From contig NZ_WAAU01000024.1 of NCBI RefSeq assembly GCF_008806755.1, forward strand, positions 151,400-215,399: a DNA stretch of 64,000 nt, read 5' to 3'. Below, one piece after another: positions 51,700 to 60,839 of this stretch (positions are counted from its first letter, which is position 1; every line of letters starts with the position of its first letter). Both the position numbers and the translations under genes were made by a program. The DNA comes from Tenacibaculum aiptasiae. Its GTDB lineage: Bacteria; Bacteroidota; Bacteroidia; Flavobacteriales; Flavobacteriaceae. The notes under the pieces were generated by a model that did no database searches, had not been told where the DNA came from, and saw nothing but the letters and a program-made list of their open reading frames with translations.

Positions 51700-51982
51700 A
51701 AGAAAAACATGTATTTAATCACAGTAATACTTGTTTTTTTTACTGAGGCAAAGACGAAAAAGCAACTGAACTGGAAAAAATCATATACAAAACATAGAAA
51801 ACCGTTAAACATTTTGATAGAAATAAAAGCTACTCTGTTATCGCCAATACATTGAAACTTTTAACATAAAAAACATTATAATAACAATCTCTATAGAATT
51901 AGCGATAACAGACTAACATCAACATCTTATCTAACAATTGTGATAAAGAATCTTATAATAAACATATTAAGATAACATCTTC
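51700..51982 (+). pseudogene. Decayed copy of the lipocalin-like lipoprotein gene
   Basis: Aligns with 47479-47859: start ATG replaced by AAG at 51700, then ...AAAAACATGTATTTAAT, the lipobox region disrupted (TTTTTTTACTGAGGCAAAGA), and many stops and deletions, yet the C-terminal stretch still matches. No open frame remains. Confidence 0.75.
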
Positions 51983-52035
51983 GCAAAAAAATTAAAACGG
52001 TTCAATAAAAATTTTATTAACTAAATACTTTAACT

Positions 52036-52521
52036 ATGAAAAATTTATTAAAAACCACAATTACTCTGTTATTAACAATATTAGCGCTTTCTTGTAATCT
52101 CGAAGAAAACTTAGACTCTTTAGAAAACCAATCACTTCATTACGAGGATTTTTTTAAAAAGGTTTCTAATATGAAACTTAAAACTAGTGAAGAAAATGTG
52201 ATTTATATAAATTATAAATGGGATGCAACTAAAGAGACAATTGAATATCTAAATTCCAAAGAAAAAGAACCAGATTTTTTTATTTTAGAATTAGAAAGTG
52301 AGGATAATATCGCCTCTAGAATAGAAGAAGGCGGTTATCAAGTTGATTGTGATAGAGGTGGCGATGGTAGTAATAATTGGAGTAAAACCTGTAATGGGAA
52401 ATGGTCTTGCGCAAAATTAATAGCTAAATGCTTAAATGAAGGTGGTTGCGCTACAATTTGTCAACAACAAATGATATATATACCACAAACAAATACTTTT
52501 TACTTAAATGTCGTTGAATAG
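52036..52521 (+). CDS. Cysteine-rich lipoprotein
   Basis: 161 aa, lipobox LALSCNL. The second half has six cysteines (VDCDRGG, KTCNGKWSCAKLIAKCLNEG, GCATICQQ), probably disulfide-bonded. No family recognised. Monocistronic, with a strong terminator. Confidence 0.75.
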   Translation: MKNLLKTTITLLLTILALSCNLEENLDSLENQSLHYEDFFKKVSNMKLKTSEENVIYINYKWDATKETIEYLNSKEKEPDFFILELESEDNIASRIEEGGYQVDCDRGGDGSNNWSKTCNGKWSCAKLIAKCLNEGGCATICQQQMIYIPQTNTFYLNVVE

Positions 52522-52524
52522 ATA

Positions 52525-52566
52525 AAAATAACATCCATACTAATATCAGTATGGATGTTATTTTTT
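52525..52566 (+). terminator. Terminator
   Basis: TAACATCCATACT (52529-52541) pairs with AGTATGGATGTTA (52548-52560), then T6. Confidence 0.9.
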
Positions 52567-52678
52567 CACACCTTTTTGAGGAAATTTAAATGAAGTTATT
52601 CCATCAGAGTTTAAATATTCACATTTTTAAATTTATCGTTAAGTTTTATTTTTTTCTACTTCTAATAGGTTATTATTT

Positions 52679-52686
52679 TAATTTTG
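52679..52686 (+). promoter_or_regulatory. -7 element of the YitT-family gene
   Basis: TAATTTTG, a perfect TAnnTTTG match, 20 bp before the ATG at 52707. Confidence 0.55.
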
Positions 52687-52706
52687 TGAACTTATTTTGA
52701 AGTAAC

Positions 52707-53549
52707 ATGAAAAAAGAGATTACTAACTACATTTTCATTATTCTTGGTTCAGCTCTAATGGCTTTCGGCGTTGTTGCTTTTTTAAGCCCAAATAATGTTG
52801 CTATGGGTGGAACTGGAGGATTATCTATTATTCTAAATAAACTCTTTAATGTTTCTATAGGTTTATTATTTGCCATAATAAATATTCCTTTACTAATTAT
52901 TAGCACTAGATATTTAGGCAAATATTTTGCAATAAAGAGCACTATAGCTATTATAATTATCAGTTTTTTTATAGATATTTTTACTCATTTTTTTAAAATA
53001 CCCGCTTTAAGTCAAGAAACTTTGCTAGCAACTTTATATGGTGGTATTTCAGTAGGAACTGGTATTGGATTAATATTTAAAGGAGGTGGATCTGCTGGTG
53101 GCGGCACTATCATTGCACGCATTATTACTACTAAAACTTCTCTCAAAACCGGAACAGTTATTCTTATATTAGATTCATTTGTTGTGATGGCAACAGCTAT
53201 AGTTTTTAATAGTATAGAACTTGCTTTATGGAGTATAATAAGCATTTATGTTACTACAAAAATGATTGATGTAGTATTAACTGGTAGACCAAATGGTAGG
53301 GTTGTACATATTACATCTAAAAAAGATGTACATCAATTAGGTAAGTTAATTAATGACAAAATTGGAGTTAGCGGCACTATTTTTAAAGGGGATAACCTGA
53401 GTTTAACACAATCTAATTTTATGATAGTTGTTACTGTACCTGTTAACAGACTAAACTCTTTAAAACAAATAGTAAAAGATTATGACAACACTGCCAATAT
53501 GATTGTTATGGATGCATCTCAAGTTTTAGGAACAAAATTTATTAACTAA
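52707..53549 (+). CDS. YitT family membrane protein
   Basis: 280 aa: five to six membrane helices with the YitT signatures ALMAFGVVAFLSPNNVAMGG, TGGLSIILNK and GGGSAGGGTIIARI, followed by the cytoplasmic DUF2179 domain (about 195-275: RVVHITSKKDVHQLGKLIND, ending ANMIVMDASQVLGTKF). Substrate unproven for the family. Single gene, divergent in spirit from the AraC gene that converges on it. Confidence 0.88.
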   Translation: MKKEITNYIFIILGSALMAFGVVAFLSPNNVAMGGTGGLSIILNKLFNVSIGLLFAIINIPLLIISTRYLGKYFAIKSTIAIIIISFFIDIFTHFFKIPALSQETLLATLYGGISVGTGIGLIFKGGGSAGGGTIIARIITTKTSLKTGTVILILDSFVVMATAIVFNSIELALWSIISIYVTTKMIDVVLTGRPNGRVVHITSKKDVHQLGKLINDKIGVSGTIFKGDNLSLTQSNFMIVVTVPVNRLNSLKQIVKDYDNTANMIVMDASQVLGTKFIN

Positions 53550-53558
53550 CAATATTGA

Positions 53559-54431
53559 TTAGGTTTTAAAATACCTCTTTCTAAATGATGATGGACTTTC
53601 TCCTGTTTTAAGTTTAAAAAACTTAGAAAAATGCGAATAGTCATCAAAACCCAAATCATAAGCTATTTCAGACAACTGTTCGTCCGAATGAACCAAAAGT
53701 CTTTTTGCTTCTAAAACTACTTTACTATACAATATTTCTGTAATTGTCTTATCTAAAACCTCCTTAGCAACCCTGTTCAAATGCCTTACAGTTAGATGAA
53801 GTTTTTCAGCATAGAATGTAGCTTTTTTATGTTCTCTAAAATTTGAATCGATTAAGCTCTCTAATTTAGAAACTAGAATCAAATTATTGACAGATTGCCT
53901 AAGCTTTGGCTCACTATTTTCTTCAAAAAGCCTTAAAAAATCGATATAAATTAGATTTACCATACTTAATAAATAAGCCCTTTTAAAAATTTGATTACTA
54001 TAATAAGCATTATTAATATTCATAAAAGCCTGAGTAAAAAAATCTATTTTCCCCTTAGGCAAATCTATGAAGGATTCATTTAAAGAATAAAACGGGAATT
54101 CATTTAAATTTAACTCACTCATGCTTAACATAAAAAATTCATGAGTATGAAAAAATATATAGCCCTTCACTAAAGAAGTAAAACTCCAAAAATGAGATTG
54201 TCCTGGTTTTAAAAAAAACACACGACCTGGCTTTACATCATATGTAGTAAAATCTATTTCATGCTTTCCTTCTCCTTCTATAATTAACACACACAAATAA
54301 AAGTCATGTCTATGAGGAGTACTAAAGTGATGTTCATTTTTTTTTAGATGCACCTCCAAATCGTTACTATAAAAGTAATTATCAACCTCTTCTGATAAAT
54401 TAAAATTCTCAATATTTAAAATAGAAATCAC
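53559..54431 (-). CDS. AraC-family transcription regulator
   Basis: 290 aa: N-terminal cupin-type sensor (FSTPHRHDFYLCVLIIEGEG, then VKPGRVFFLKPGQSHFWSF) and a C-terminal double HTH of the AraC type (ATFYAEKLHLTVRHLNRVAK, then LSEIAYDLGFDDYSHFSKFF, KLKTGESPSSFRKR). Targets unknown; the neighbouring YitT or DUF983 genes are candidates by position only. Confidence 0.92.
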   Translation of the reverse strand: MISILNIENFNLSEEVDNYFYSNDLEVHLKKNEHHFSTPHRHDFYLCVLIIEGEGKHEIDFTTYDVKPGRVFFLKPGQSHFWSFTSLVKGYIFFHTHEFFMLSMSELNLNEFPFYSLNESFIDLPKGKIDFFTQAFMNINNAYYSNQIFKRAYLLSMVNLIYIDFLRLFEENSEPKLRQSVNNLILVSKLESLIDSNFREHKKATFYAEKLHLTVRHLNRVAKEVLDKTITEILYSKVVLEAKRLLVHSDEQLSEIAYDLGFDDYSHFSKFFKLKTGESPSSFRKRYFKT

Positions 54432-54517
54432 AACAAATGTCTTAATTATACAAATTTAAGCAACTTATATATAATAACTAACAAGTTATATATGTATAAT
54501 TTTGCAAAAAAATAATA

Positions 54518-54883
54518 ATGAAATCAATTATCTCTTTAATTTCAAACAAATGTCCTAAATGCAGTAAAGGAAAGGTTTTTAAAAACTCAGCTCTTAATCT
54601 ATTTAAAATTGGGAAAATGGAAGAAAATTGCTCTCATTGTAACTTTATTTACGAGAAAGAACCAGGTTTTTTCTTTGGAGCAATGTATGTTAGTTATGGT
54701 TTAATTGTAGCAGAAAGCGTAGCTATTTTTATAATTTCTAGATTAATTTTAAATATCGATTGGTTTATCAGTTTTGGCTTAATTATTTTAATATCACTAG
54801 CATTAATAGGTGTAAATTATAAACTATCGCGTTTAATTTGGATTTATATGTTTTACTCTGACAAAAAAGTCAAGTCTTCATAA
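54518..54883 (+). CDS. DUF983 family membrane protein
   Basis: 121 aa: a zinc-ribbon-like start (CPKCSKGKVF...ENCSHCNFIYEKEPGFFFGA) followed by two membrane helices. This is the DUF983 pattern. Function unknown. Confidence 0.85.
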   Translation: MKSIISLISNKCPKCSKGKVFKNSALNLFKIGKMEENCSHCNFIYEKEPGFFFGAMYVSYGLIVAESVAIFIISRLILNIDWFISFGLIILISLALIGVNYKLSRLIWIYMFYSDKKVKSS

Positions 54884-54908
54884 ACCTATTTTAACAAAAA
54901 AACTTCAA

Positions 54909-54942
54909 AAAATAAAAAAACCCATTCAAAAGAATTGAATGG
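54909..54942 (-). terminator. Terminator on the minus strand
   Basis: CCCATTCAA pairs with TTGAATGGG; on the minus strand the hairpin is followed by T7. It lies about 145 bp beyond the Fur-family gene. Confidence 0.65.
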
Positions 54943-55085
54943 GAAATTGCTATGAAAAAGAAGTCTTACAACGTCTTGTAAGACATATACAATATAATAT
55001 AAATAAATTTAAAATCAATTCTTTTTAATAAGAATTATAAAATTTTCTACATCTTATATTTTTTATTGATTTTTTTTTTTAATTT

Positions 55086-55463
55086 TTAGAGACAATTACT
55101 ACACTTACCAACCAACATAATTTCTGCTGAGTCTACTTGTTTATTTTCAACAGAAGGTATAACCACGTCTACAGGTAAACATTCAACATCACCACAGTCT
55201 TTACATTGAAAATGTGGATGCACGTCTAAATGATGATCTGCTGAACACCCTTGACATTTAGCATACCATCTTAAGCCATCTTTTCCTAAAAAGGAATGAA
55301 TAATTCCATCTTGCTCCAATCTATCTAAAATCCTGTATACTGTAGTCTTATTCATTTTCTCTTTTAAAAGCTTCACCAAAGCTACTACAGAAACAGCTTT
55401 CTCTCTTTCTTCAAAAATACTTAAGACAAACTTTACCGATGCTGTTTTTCTAACTATACCCAT
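55086..55463 (-). CDS. Fur-family metalloregulator
   Basis: 125 aa from ATG 55463 (MGIVRKTASVKFVL); an ATG 30 nt upstream would begin inside the operator. Winged helix (VSVVALVKLLKEKMNKTTVY, RILDRLEQDGIIHSF) and a dimerisation domain with metal ligands HHLDVHPHFQCKDCGDVECL plus a terminal GKCSNC. Two Cys pairs form the structural zinc site. Zur-like rather than Fur-like is plausible but not settled. Divergent from an ABC exporter operon with two matching operators between them. Confidence 0.88.
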   Translation of the reverse strand: MGIVRKTASVKFVLSIFEEREKAVSVVALVKLLKEKMNKTTVYRILDRLEQDGIIHSFLGKDGLRWYAKCQGCSADHHLDVHPHFQCKDCGDVECLPVDVVIPSVENKQVDSAEIMLVGKCSNCL

Positions 55464-55478
55464 AACTACAAATTTAAC

Positions 55479-55530
55479 GCAATTAAGTTGCACTTACAAA
55501 TCTTTTATTTAATTTTACAACTTAGTTGCA
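55479..55530. promoter_or_regulatory. Paired operators for the Fur-family regulator
   Basis: GCAATTAAGTTGC (55479-55491) and ACAACTTAGTTGC (55517-55529), both inverted repeats of the GCAAC-N3-GTTGC type, with centres 38 bp apart. One adjoins the regulator gene, the other the ABC operon. Confidence 0.7.
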
Positions 55531-55569
55531 TTAACATTTTTTATCGAATTAATCTTATCAAAATATATA

Positions 55570-56283
55570 ATGATACTTACAAACAACTTAACCAAAAGCT
55601 ATGGTGACTTCAAAGCTGTTCAAAATCTAAACCTTGAAGTAAAAGAAGGTGAAATTTTATGCCTTTTAGGAGCCAATGGTGCAGGCAAATCCACTACAAT
55701 TAATATGTTATTAAATTTTACTCAACCAACATCTGGCGAAGCAAAAATTAATGGATTAGACGTAACTCAAAACTCAATTAAAACCAAAAGCTTCCTTACT
55801 TATATTCCTGAAAATTTAATGCTTTATCCTACACTAACTGCTGTGGAAAATTTAGACTATTTTACTAAACTTTCTGGAAAAAACTTTGACACACAAGAAC
55901 TAAAACTGTACTTATCTGAAGCCGGGCTACAAGAAGAAGCTCATGAAAAACATGTAAAAACTTTTTCTAAAGGAATGCGTCAAAAAGTTGGAATTGCTTT
56001 AGCAATAGCAAAAGAATCTAAAGTACTTTTATTAGATGAACCTACTTCTGGTTTAGACCCAAAATCTAGCAATGAATTTATGGAACTCCTAACCAAAATG
56101 AAAAATGATGATGTAGCTATTTTAATGGCCACCCATGATTTATTTAGAGCTAAAGAAGTTAGTACACATATAGGCATAATGCGTTCTGGAATATTACAAA
56201 ATTATTCAAACTCTTCTGAATTTTCTTTAAAAGAGCTAGAAACTATTTATCTAGATATTATGAACTTTAAAAATATGGATTAA
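55570..56283 (+). CDS. ABC transporter ATPase
   Basis: 237 aa. Walker A GANGAGKST, Q-loop, signature FSKGMRQKVG, Walker B VLLLDEPTSGLDP, switch His in MATHD. ABC-2 exporter type. First gene of a three-gene operon (gaps of 1 and 3 nt) with two DUF3526 permeases, behind the Fur-family operators. Confidence 0.93.
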   Translation: MILTNNLTKSYGDFKAVQNLNLEVKEGEILCLLGANGAGKSTTINMLLNFTQPTSGEAKINGLDVTQNSIKTKSFLTYIPENLMLYPTLTAVENLDYFTKLSGKNFDTQELKLYLSEAGLQEEAHEKHVKTFSKGMRQKVGIALAIAKESKVLLLDEPTSGLDPKSSNEFMELLTKMKNDDVAILMATHDLFRAKEVSTHIGIMRSGILQNYSNSSEFSLKELETIYLDIMNFKNMD

Positions 56284-56284
56284 C

Positions 56285-57688
56285 ATGAGACATATAATTT
56301 TTAAAGAACTTAAAGAACTATTAAGGGATGGACGTTTTAAAATTACTCTAGGTATTTCTTCTGTTTTACTAATTATCGCAACTATTACTAGTATTAATCA
56401 ATACAATAAAAGTAATCAGCAATATGTAGAGTCTACTAATAAAGAACGTAGTATTTGGGAAAGTCAAGATGAAAAAAATCCGCATTCTGCCGCACACTAT
56501 GGTACTTATGCTTTTAAACCTAAATTTGCTTTATCTCTATTTGACTATGGTGTAACTAAATATACAGGGAATTCCATTTTTTTAGAAGCTCATAATAGAA
56601 ATGAAGCTTCTTTTAGCGAAGCAAGTGATCAAACTAGTTTAACTCGTTTTGGTACGTTATCCATCAACTTTGTTTTAATATACTTATTTCCTCTTATTAT
56701 TATTCTAATTGGATATAACTCACATACTAAAGAAATTGAACATCAAACACTTTCTTTATTAAAAAGCCAAGGTATTCACCCTACAAAACTTGTAATAGGA
56801 AAATGGTTAGCCATATACATTCCTATTCTCATTTTAACTTCTTGTATATTTCTTATAATTGGTATTGTTTTATCAAACCTAGATAGCTTAAGTTTTTTTA
56901 GTTGGACTAGCCTACTTACTCTTTATATTTCTTATTTGATATATTATTTAATTATCACCTCTATTACTTTACTTATTTCTGTAAGAAGTAAATCTTCTGG
57001 GATTTCATTAGTTAGTTCTTTAGTTATCTGGATTCTATTTAGTTTTGTAACTCCTAAAATAGCTACAAACTTTGCCAACACTAACCACCCTTACCCTTCT
57101 AAGTCCGAATTTAATGCTCGTATTAGTAATGACAGAAAAAATGGATTAGACGGTCACAATCCATGGAATAAAGCTGCTAAAGAACTAGAGCAAAAAACCC
57201 TAAAAGAGTATGGAGTTGACAGCCTAAGTCAATTACCTTTTAATTATGATGCCTACCGAATGCAAAAAGGCGAAGAGCATGAAGCTAAAATTTATGAAAA
57301 GCATTATAATATTTTACACAATACTGCAAAGGGACAAAATAGTGTTTATCAAAACCTATCATTCATTTCTCCATTTATTGCTTTGCGTTTTTTATCTATG
57401 GATATCACCAATACAAGCGATAATTTACACTGGAAATTCACCAAAGCCGCAGAAAAATATAGAATAGAAACTCAAAAGTTTTTAAACTATGATTTTAAAG
57501 ACAATTCTAAAACTGGGGATTGGAGCTATAAAATGAAAGCTGAAACGTTTAAAAAACTTCCTAAATTCAACTTTACTCCACCTACACTATCATTAATATT
57601 AAAAGAAAACACAAAAAACATATTGTTTTTAGTTTTATGGTTAGTGCTTCCAATAATAGGATTAATTATCTATTCAAAAAAAATATAA
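56285..57688 (+). CDS. DUF3526 ABC-2 type permease
   Basis: 467 aa. One N-terminal helix, a large extracytoplasmic loop, a bundle of membrane helices (about 130-265), a second large loop and a last helix (NILFLVLWLVLPIIGLIIYS). Contains the ABC-2 pattern ELKELLRDGRFKITLGI at the start. Paralogous to the next gene. In Bacteroidota such operons often accompany metal-regulated TonB receptors; none is adjacent here. Confidence 0.88.
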   Translation: MRHIIFKELKELLRDGRFKITLGISSVLLIIATITSINQYNKSNQQYVESTNKERSIWESQDEKNPHSAAHYGTYAFKPKFALSLFDYGVTKYTGNSIFLEAHNRNEASFSEASDQTSLTRFGTLSINFVLIYLFPLIIILIGYNSHTKEIEHQTLSLLKSQGIHPTKLVIGKWLAIYIPILILTSCIFLIIGIVLSNLDSLSFFSWTSLLTLYISYLIYYLIITSITLLISVRSKSSGISLVSSLVIWILFSFVTPKIATNFANTNHPYPSKSEFNARISNDRKNGLDGHNPWNKAAKELEQKTLKEYGVDSLSQLPFNYDAYRMQKGEEHEAKIYEKHYNILHNTAKGQNSVYQNLSFISPFIALRFLSMDITNTSDNLHWKFTKAAEKYRIETQKFLNYDFKDNSKTGDWSYKMKAETFKKLPKFNFTPPTLSLILKENTKNILFLVLWLVLPIIGLIIYSKKI

Positions 57689-57691
57689 ATT

Positions 57692-59101
57692 ATGTTTACT
57701 AATAATTTACGTTACGAGATAAAATTATTAAACAGAAGTAACTGGCTAATTTTACTTCTAATTAGTATTTCACTTTTATTTGCTTTTGCCACATATAATG
57801 GAACAAAAAATGTAACTAAAAGAAAAAGCGACATTGCTAAAATGCAACAAGATTTGCACAAAAAAGATAGCTTAATGCTACTTAACCTGTCTAAAATTGA
57901 AAAAGGAGAAAAAGTAAGTCTTCCTCGTTGGCAACTTCCTTCAGAACCAATGACTATAGGATATCGTCACCCTCGTTTAGCTATAATGAAACCTAGTTCC
58001 TTTTCTTTTTTAGCTACCGGACAAAGTGATATGTACACGCATTTTAAAAGCCCTAAAGCTTATGGAAATAACTTTGCCTTAGATTATTCAGACATGGTAA
58101 ATCCCGTTCAATTATTACTAGGGAATTTCGATTTGGCATTTGTTATCATCTATATACTTCCTCTCTTAATAATTGGTTTTTCTTTTAATGTTTTATCTAA
58201 AGAAAAAGAGTTAGGTACCTTACAACTTTTAAATGCACAACCCATTTCTATTACTAGATGGTTATTACAAAAAATGGCTATTAGGTATGTTATCTTTACT
58301 TTAATCACTCTTATTATTTTAATTATTACTATTACCATCTTCTCCACTAATACACTTAATAGTTTTAGTAATTTAATCGAAGTACTTTTAATGATAGCAG
58401 GATACAGCTTATTCTGGTTTATAATCGCTTATACTGTGAATATAAAAATCAATAACTCTTCTAAAAATGCTTTAACTCTTATTGGAATTTGGCTATTAAT
58501 TGTTTTAGTACTACCTGCTACAATAAATCAAATAGGAAACTCACTATTCCCTACCCCTTCTCGTTTAAAAATGATTAATGAGATTCGGCAAATAAAAAAG
58601 GAGAACGAGAAAAAGCAAGATAAAATTATGAGTGATTATTTACGAAGTCATCCAGAACTTGCAAAAGAAACTAATAAGGATAAATTTGGTTTTTGGCATA
58701 ATTACTTTGCTTCCGAAAAAGTTATGGAAGAAAAAACGAAGCCTTTACTTGCTGAATATGATTCTCAATTACAAAAACAGCAAAACCTAGTAAATTCTTT
58801 TAAATTTTTCTCTCCTGCAATATTAATGCAACAATCATTAAACAGTATCGCAGGAACTTCTGAAAAACATTATAACGAATACAAGAAACAAGTTTTCGAA
58901 TTCTCTAATGAATGGAGAAACTATCTAGTTCCAATGTTATTTAAAGAGCAAAAATTCACTTTAAAAGATTACGAAAACTTACCTAAGTTCACTTATAAAA
59001 ATAATCTTTCAAATAATGTTTGGACTAATTTATTAATCACTTTTCTTTTAAGTGGGTTAATTTTCACTTTAACCTTAGTTAAAAGAAAAAAAGAACAATA
59101 G
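57692..59101 (+). CDS. DUF3526 ABC-2 type permease, second copy
   Basis: 469 aa, same layout and similar sequence to the preceding permease: ELLNRSNWLILLLISISLLF-like start (here KLLNRSNWLILLLISISL), central helices with KEKELGTLQLLNAQPISITR, and a final helix before RKKEQ. The two permeases probably form a heterodimer with the ATPase. Export substrate unknown. Confidence 0.88.
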   Translation: MFTNNLRYEIKLLNRSNWLILLLISISLLFAFATYNGTKNVTKRKSDIAKMQQDLHKKDSLMLLNLSKIEKGEKVSLPRWQLPSEPMTIGYRHPRLAIMKPSSFSFLATGQSDMYTHFKSPKAYGNNFALDYSDMVNPVQLLLGNFDLAFVIIYILPLLIIGFSFNVLSKEKELGTLQLLNAQPISITRWLLQKMAIRYVIFTLITLIILIITITIFSTNTLNSFSNLIEVLLMIAGYSLFWFIIAYTVNIKINNSSKNALTLIGIWLLIVLVLPATINQIGNSLFPTPSRLKMINEIRQIKKENEKKQDKIMSDYLRSHPELAKETNKDKFGFWHNYFASEKVMEEKTKPLLAEYDSQLQKQQNLVNSFKFFSPAILMQQSLNSIAGTSEKHYNEYKKQVFEFSNEWRNYLVPMLFKEQKFTLKDYENLPKFTYKNNLSNNVWTNLLITFLLSGLIFTLTLVKRKKEQ

Positions 59102-59121
59102 TATTTAGGAAAATAAGAATA

Positions 59122-59152
59122 CAAAAAACTCATCTTTTAGATGAGTTTTTCT
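59122..59152 (+). terminator. Terminator of the ABC operon
   Basis: AAACTCATCT pairs with AGATGAGTTT, then T-rich sequence. Confidence 0.8.
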
Positions 59153-59412
59153 TTTTTCATAATCCATTCTACAATGAAAAAGACCTTGAATTTACATCCA
59201 AGGCCTTTCGTCTAACCAAACTTAGTATAAAAACTAACTACTACTATTATTTATATTGTTTCTTTTAGAGGAATCTTCTCCTTTCAACATAATTGTTTAC
59301 TCGGAGAAGGTTTTAATTTAAGGGTTTATTCACTTTAAGGGTTAGCTCTCTAAAAGAGTTAATTACTTATTTACACTATTATGACACAGTTTTTTTTGAA
59401 GAGTCACATAAA
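59153..59412. other. Intergenic region between convergent units
   Basis: About 260 bp. One further hairpin (GACCTTG near 59170 with CCAAGGCC near 59193) reads as a terminator on the minus strand. No gene seen. Confidence 0.5.
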
Positions 59413-59452
59413 AACAAAAAAAAACTCAAAAAAAGTTTTTTTGAGTTTTTTT
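59413..59452 (-). terminator. Terminator of the tpiA-clpS unit
   Basis: AAAACTCAAAAAAA pairs with TTTTTTTGAGTTTT. It abuts the stop codon of the 90-aa gene on the minus strand. Confidence 0.75.
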
Positions 59453-59723
59453 AATATAAATATTTTCTAAGAACTACCCGATGTTCTGGCACAGACTTAT
59501 CGTAGTTTTTTATCAAACTTTCCAGTATTTCCGGAGGTTTAACACCTATATCTTTTTTTGAGTCGTATTTAGAAACATACAAATTGTAGGCTTCATTATT
59601 TTTTTCAAAAATTAAAAAATGTTGTTCATTTAATATTGAAAAACATATTTCATTTCCTGAAAAAGCCCCTGAATTATCTGTTATAAATTCTGAGAACTCA
59701 TAATACCTAAAAACATTTTCCAT
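59451..59723 (-). CDS. Small protein of unknown function after clpS
   Basis: 90 aa, soluble, without signal peptide or recognisable domain; alternates short strands and helices (SGNEICFSILNEQHFLIFEK, PPEILESLIKNYDKSVPEHR). It begins 1 nt after the clpS stop, so it is co-transcribed with clpS and may be connected to proteolysis, but this rests on position only. Confidence 0.65.
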   Translation of the reverse strand: MENVFRYYEFSEFITDNSGAFSGNEICFSILNEQHFLIFEKNNEAYNLYVSKYDSKKDIGVKPPEILESLIKNYDKSVPEHRVVLRKYLY

Positions 59724-59724
59724 A

Positions 59725-60000
59725 CTAAACGATCTCCGCAGATAAACCTAATTGTAATAATTTAGAACATCTTGCTTCTAAATCTTTGTATTCTCCTGTT
59801 TTTACCGCGCATTTACCTTTGTAATGTACTAAAACAGCACACTGTTCTGCCTGCTCTAATGTATGTTCGCATACATCTACTAAACAGTCAATAACATGGT
59901 CAAAAGTATTTACATCATCATTATGCAAAATAATTTCGTGCTTTTTTGTTTCTTGAATTAAAACATCCAGCTCTTCCTGTATCTTTTCTATCGTACTCAT
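59725..60000 (-). CDS. clpS: ATP-dependent Clp protease adaptor
   Basis: 91 aa from ATG 60000 (MSTIEKIQEELDVLIQETKK); the frame runs 33 nt further into prmA. Hallmark HEIILHNDDVNTFDHVIDCL, then EQAEQCAVLVHYKGKCAVKTG. ClpS delivers N-degron substrates to ClpAP/ClpCP. Located 5 nt after prmA. Confidence 0.93.
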   Translation of the reverse strand: MSTIEKIQEELDVLIQETKKHEIILHNDDVNTFDHVIDCLVDVCEHTLEQAEQCAVLVHYKGKCAVKTGEYKDLEARCSKLLQLGLSAEIV

Positions 60001-60005
60001 TTGCT

Positions 60006-60839
60006 TTATTTTTGATATTGCAAAGCTACCCAATTATTTCTTTCTATGGTCTTTTTTAATGTTAAAGCGTACTTAGACACCTCAGCATCAATAATTGGAA
60101 TATCTTCACTATAAAACCCGCTTAATAATAAAATTCCTTTTTCATTTAAGCAATCGGTGTATGTTTTCATGTCATTTAACAGGATATTACGATTAATATT
60201 TGCTATTATTAAATCATACTTTTTTCCTTCTAAAAGCGATGCTTCACCTTCATAAACAGAAATATGTTTGCAACCATTTCTTTCTGCATTTTCTATAGAG
60301 TTTTCATAACACCAAGTATCAATATCTATTGCATCAATAGGTTTTGCTCCTTTCATTTCAGCAAAAATTGCTAAAATTCCAGTTCCGCATCCCATATCTA
60401 ATGTTTTTTTATTCTCAACATCTAAATCTATTAAATGTTGCACCATCATATGTGTTGTTTCATGATGTCCAGTACCAAAACTCATTTTTGGCTCTATTAC
60501 AATATCGTATTGTAAGTTAGGATTTTCATGAAAAGGCGCTCGTATACTTACCAAATCTTCTACCTGAATTGGGTTAAAATTCTTTTCCCATTCTGCATTC
60601 CAATTGGTTTGTTCTATTTCTTTGTGATTATAATTTATTGTAAACTCTTCAGACTTTAAAATAAACACTTCCGATAATATATCTTCCTTCCATTCCTCCT
60701 TTTGAACGTAAGCAACTACTCCATTATCGTTTTCAACAAAGCTTTCGAAACCTACCATTCCTAACTCTGCAATTAAAATTTCAGTAGCTGGTTCTTTAGG
60801 AGTTACTTCAAATGTATATTCTATATAAATATTATCCAT
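60006..60839 (-). CDS. prmA: Ribosomal protein L11 methyltransferase
   Basis: 277 aa. AdoMet-binding domain with MSFGTGHHETTHMMVQHLID and DMGCGTGILAIFAEMKGAKP, then IIANINRNILLNDM (N-I-N-R-N catalytic region). PrmA trimethylates L11. Its ATG overlaps the tpiA stop by one base (TAATG). The N-terminal L11-binding domain is of the shorter Bacteroidota kind. Confidence 0.93.
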   Translation of the reverse strand: MDNIYIEYTFEVTPKEPATEILIAELGMVGFESFVENDNGVVAYVQKEEWKEDILSEVFILKSEEFTINYNHKEIEQTNWNAEWEKNFNPIQVEDLVSIRAPFHENPNLQYDIVIEPKMSFGTGHHETTHMMVQHLIDLDVENKKTLDMGCGTGILAIFAEMKGAKPIDAIDIDTWCYENSIENAERNGCKHISVYEGEASLLEGKKYDLIIANINRNILLNDMKTYTDCLNEKGILLLSGFYSEDIPIIDAEVSKYALTLKKTIERNNWVALQYQK

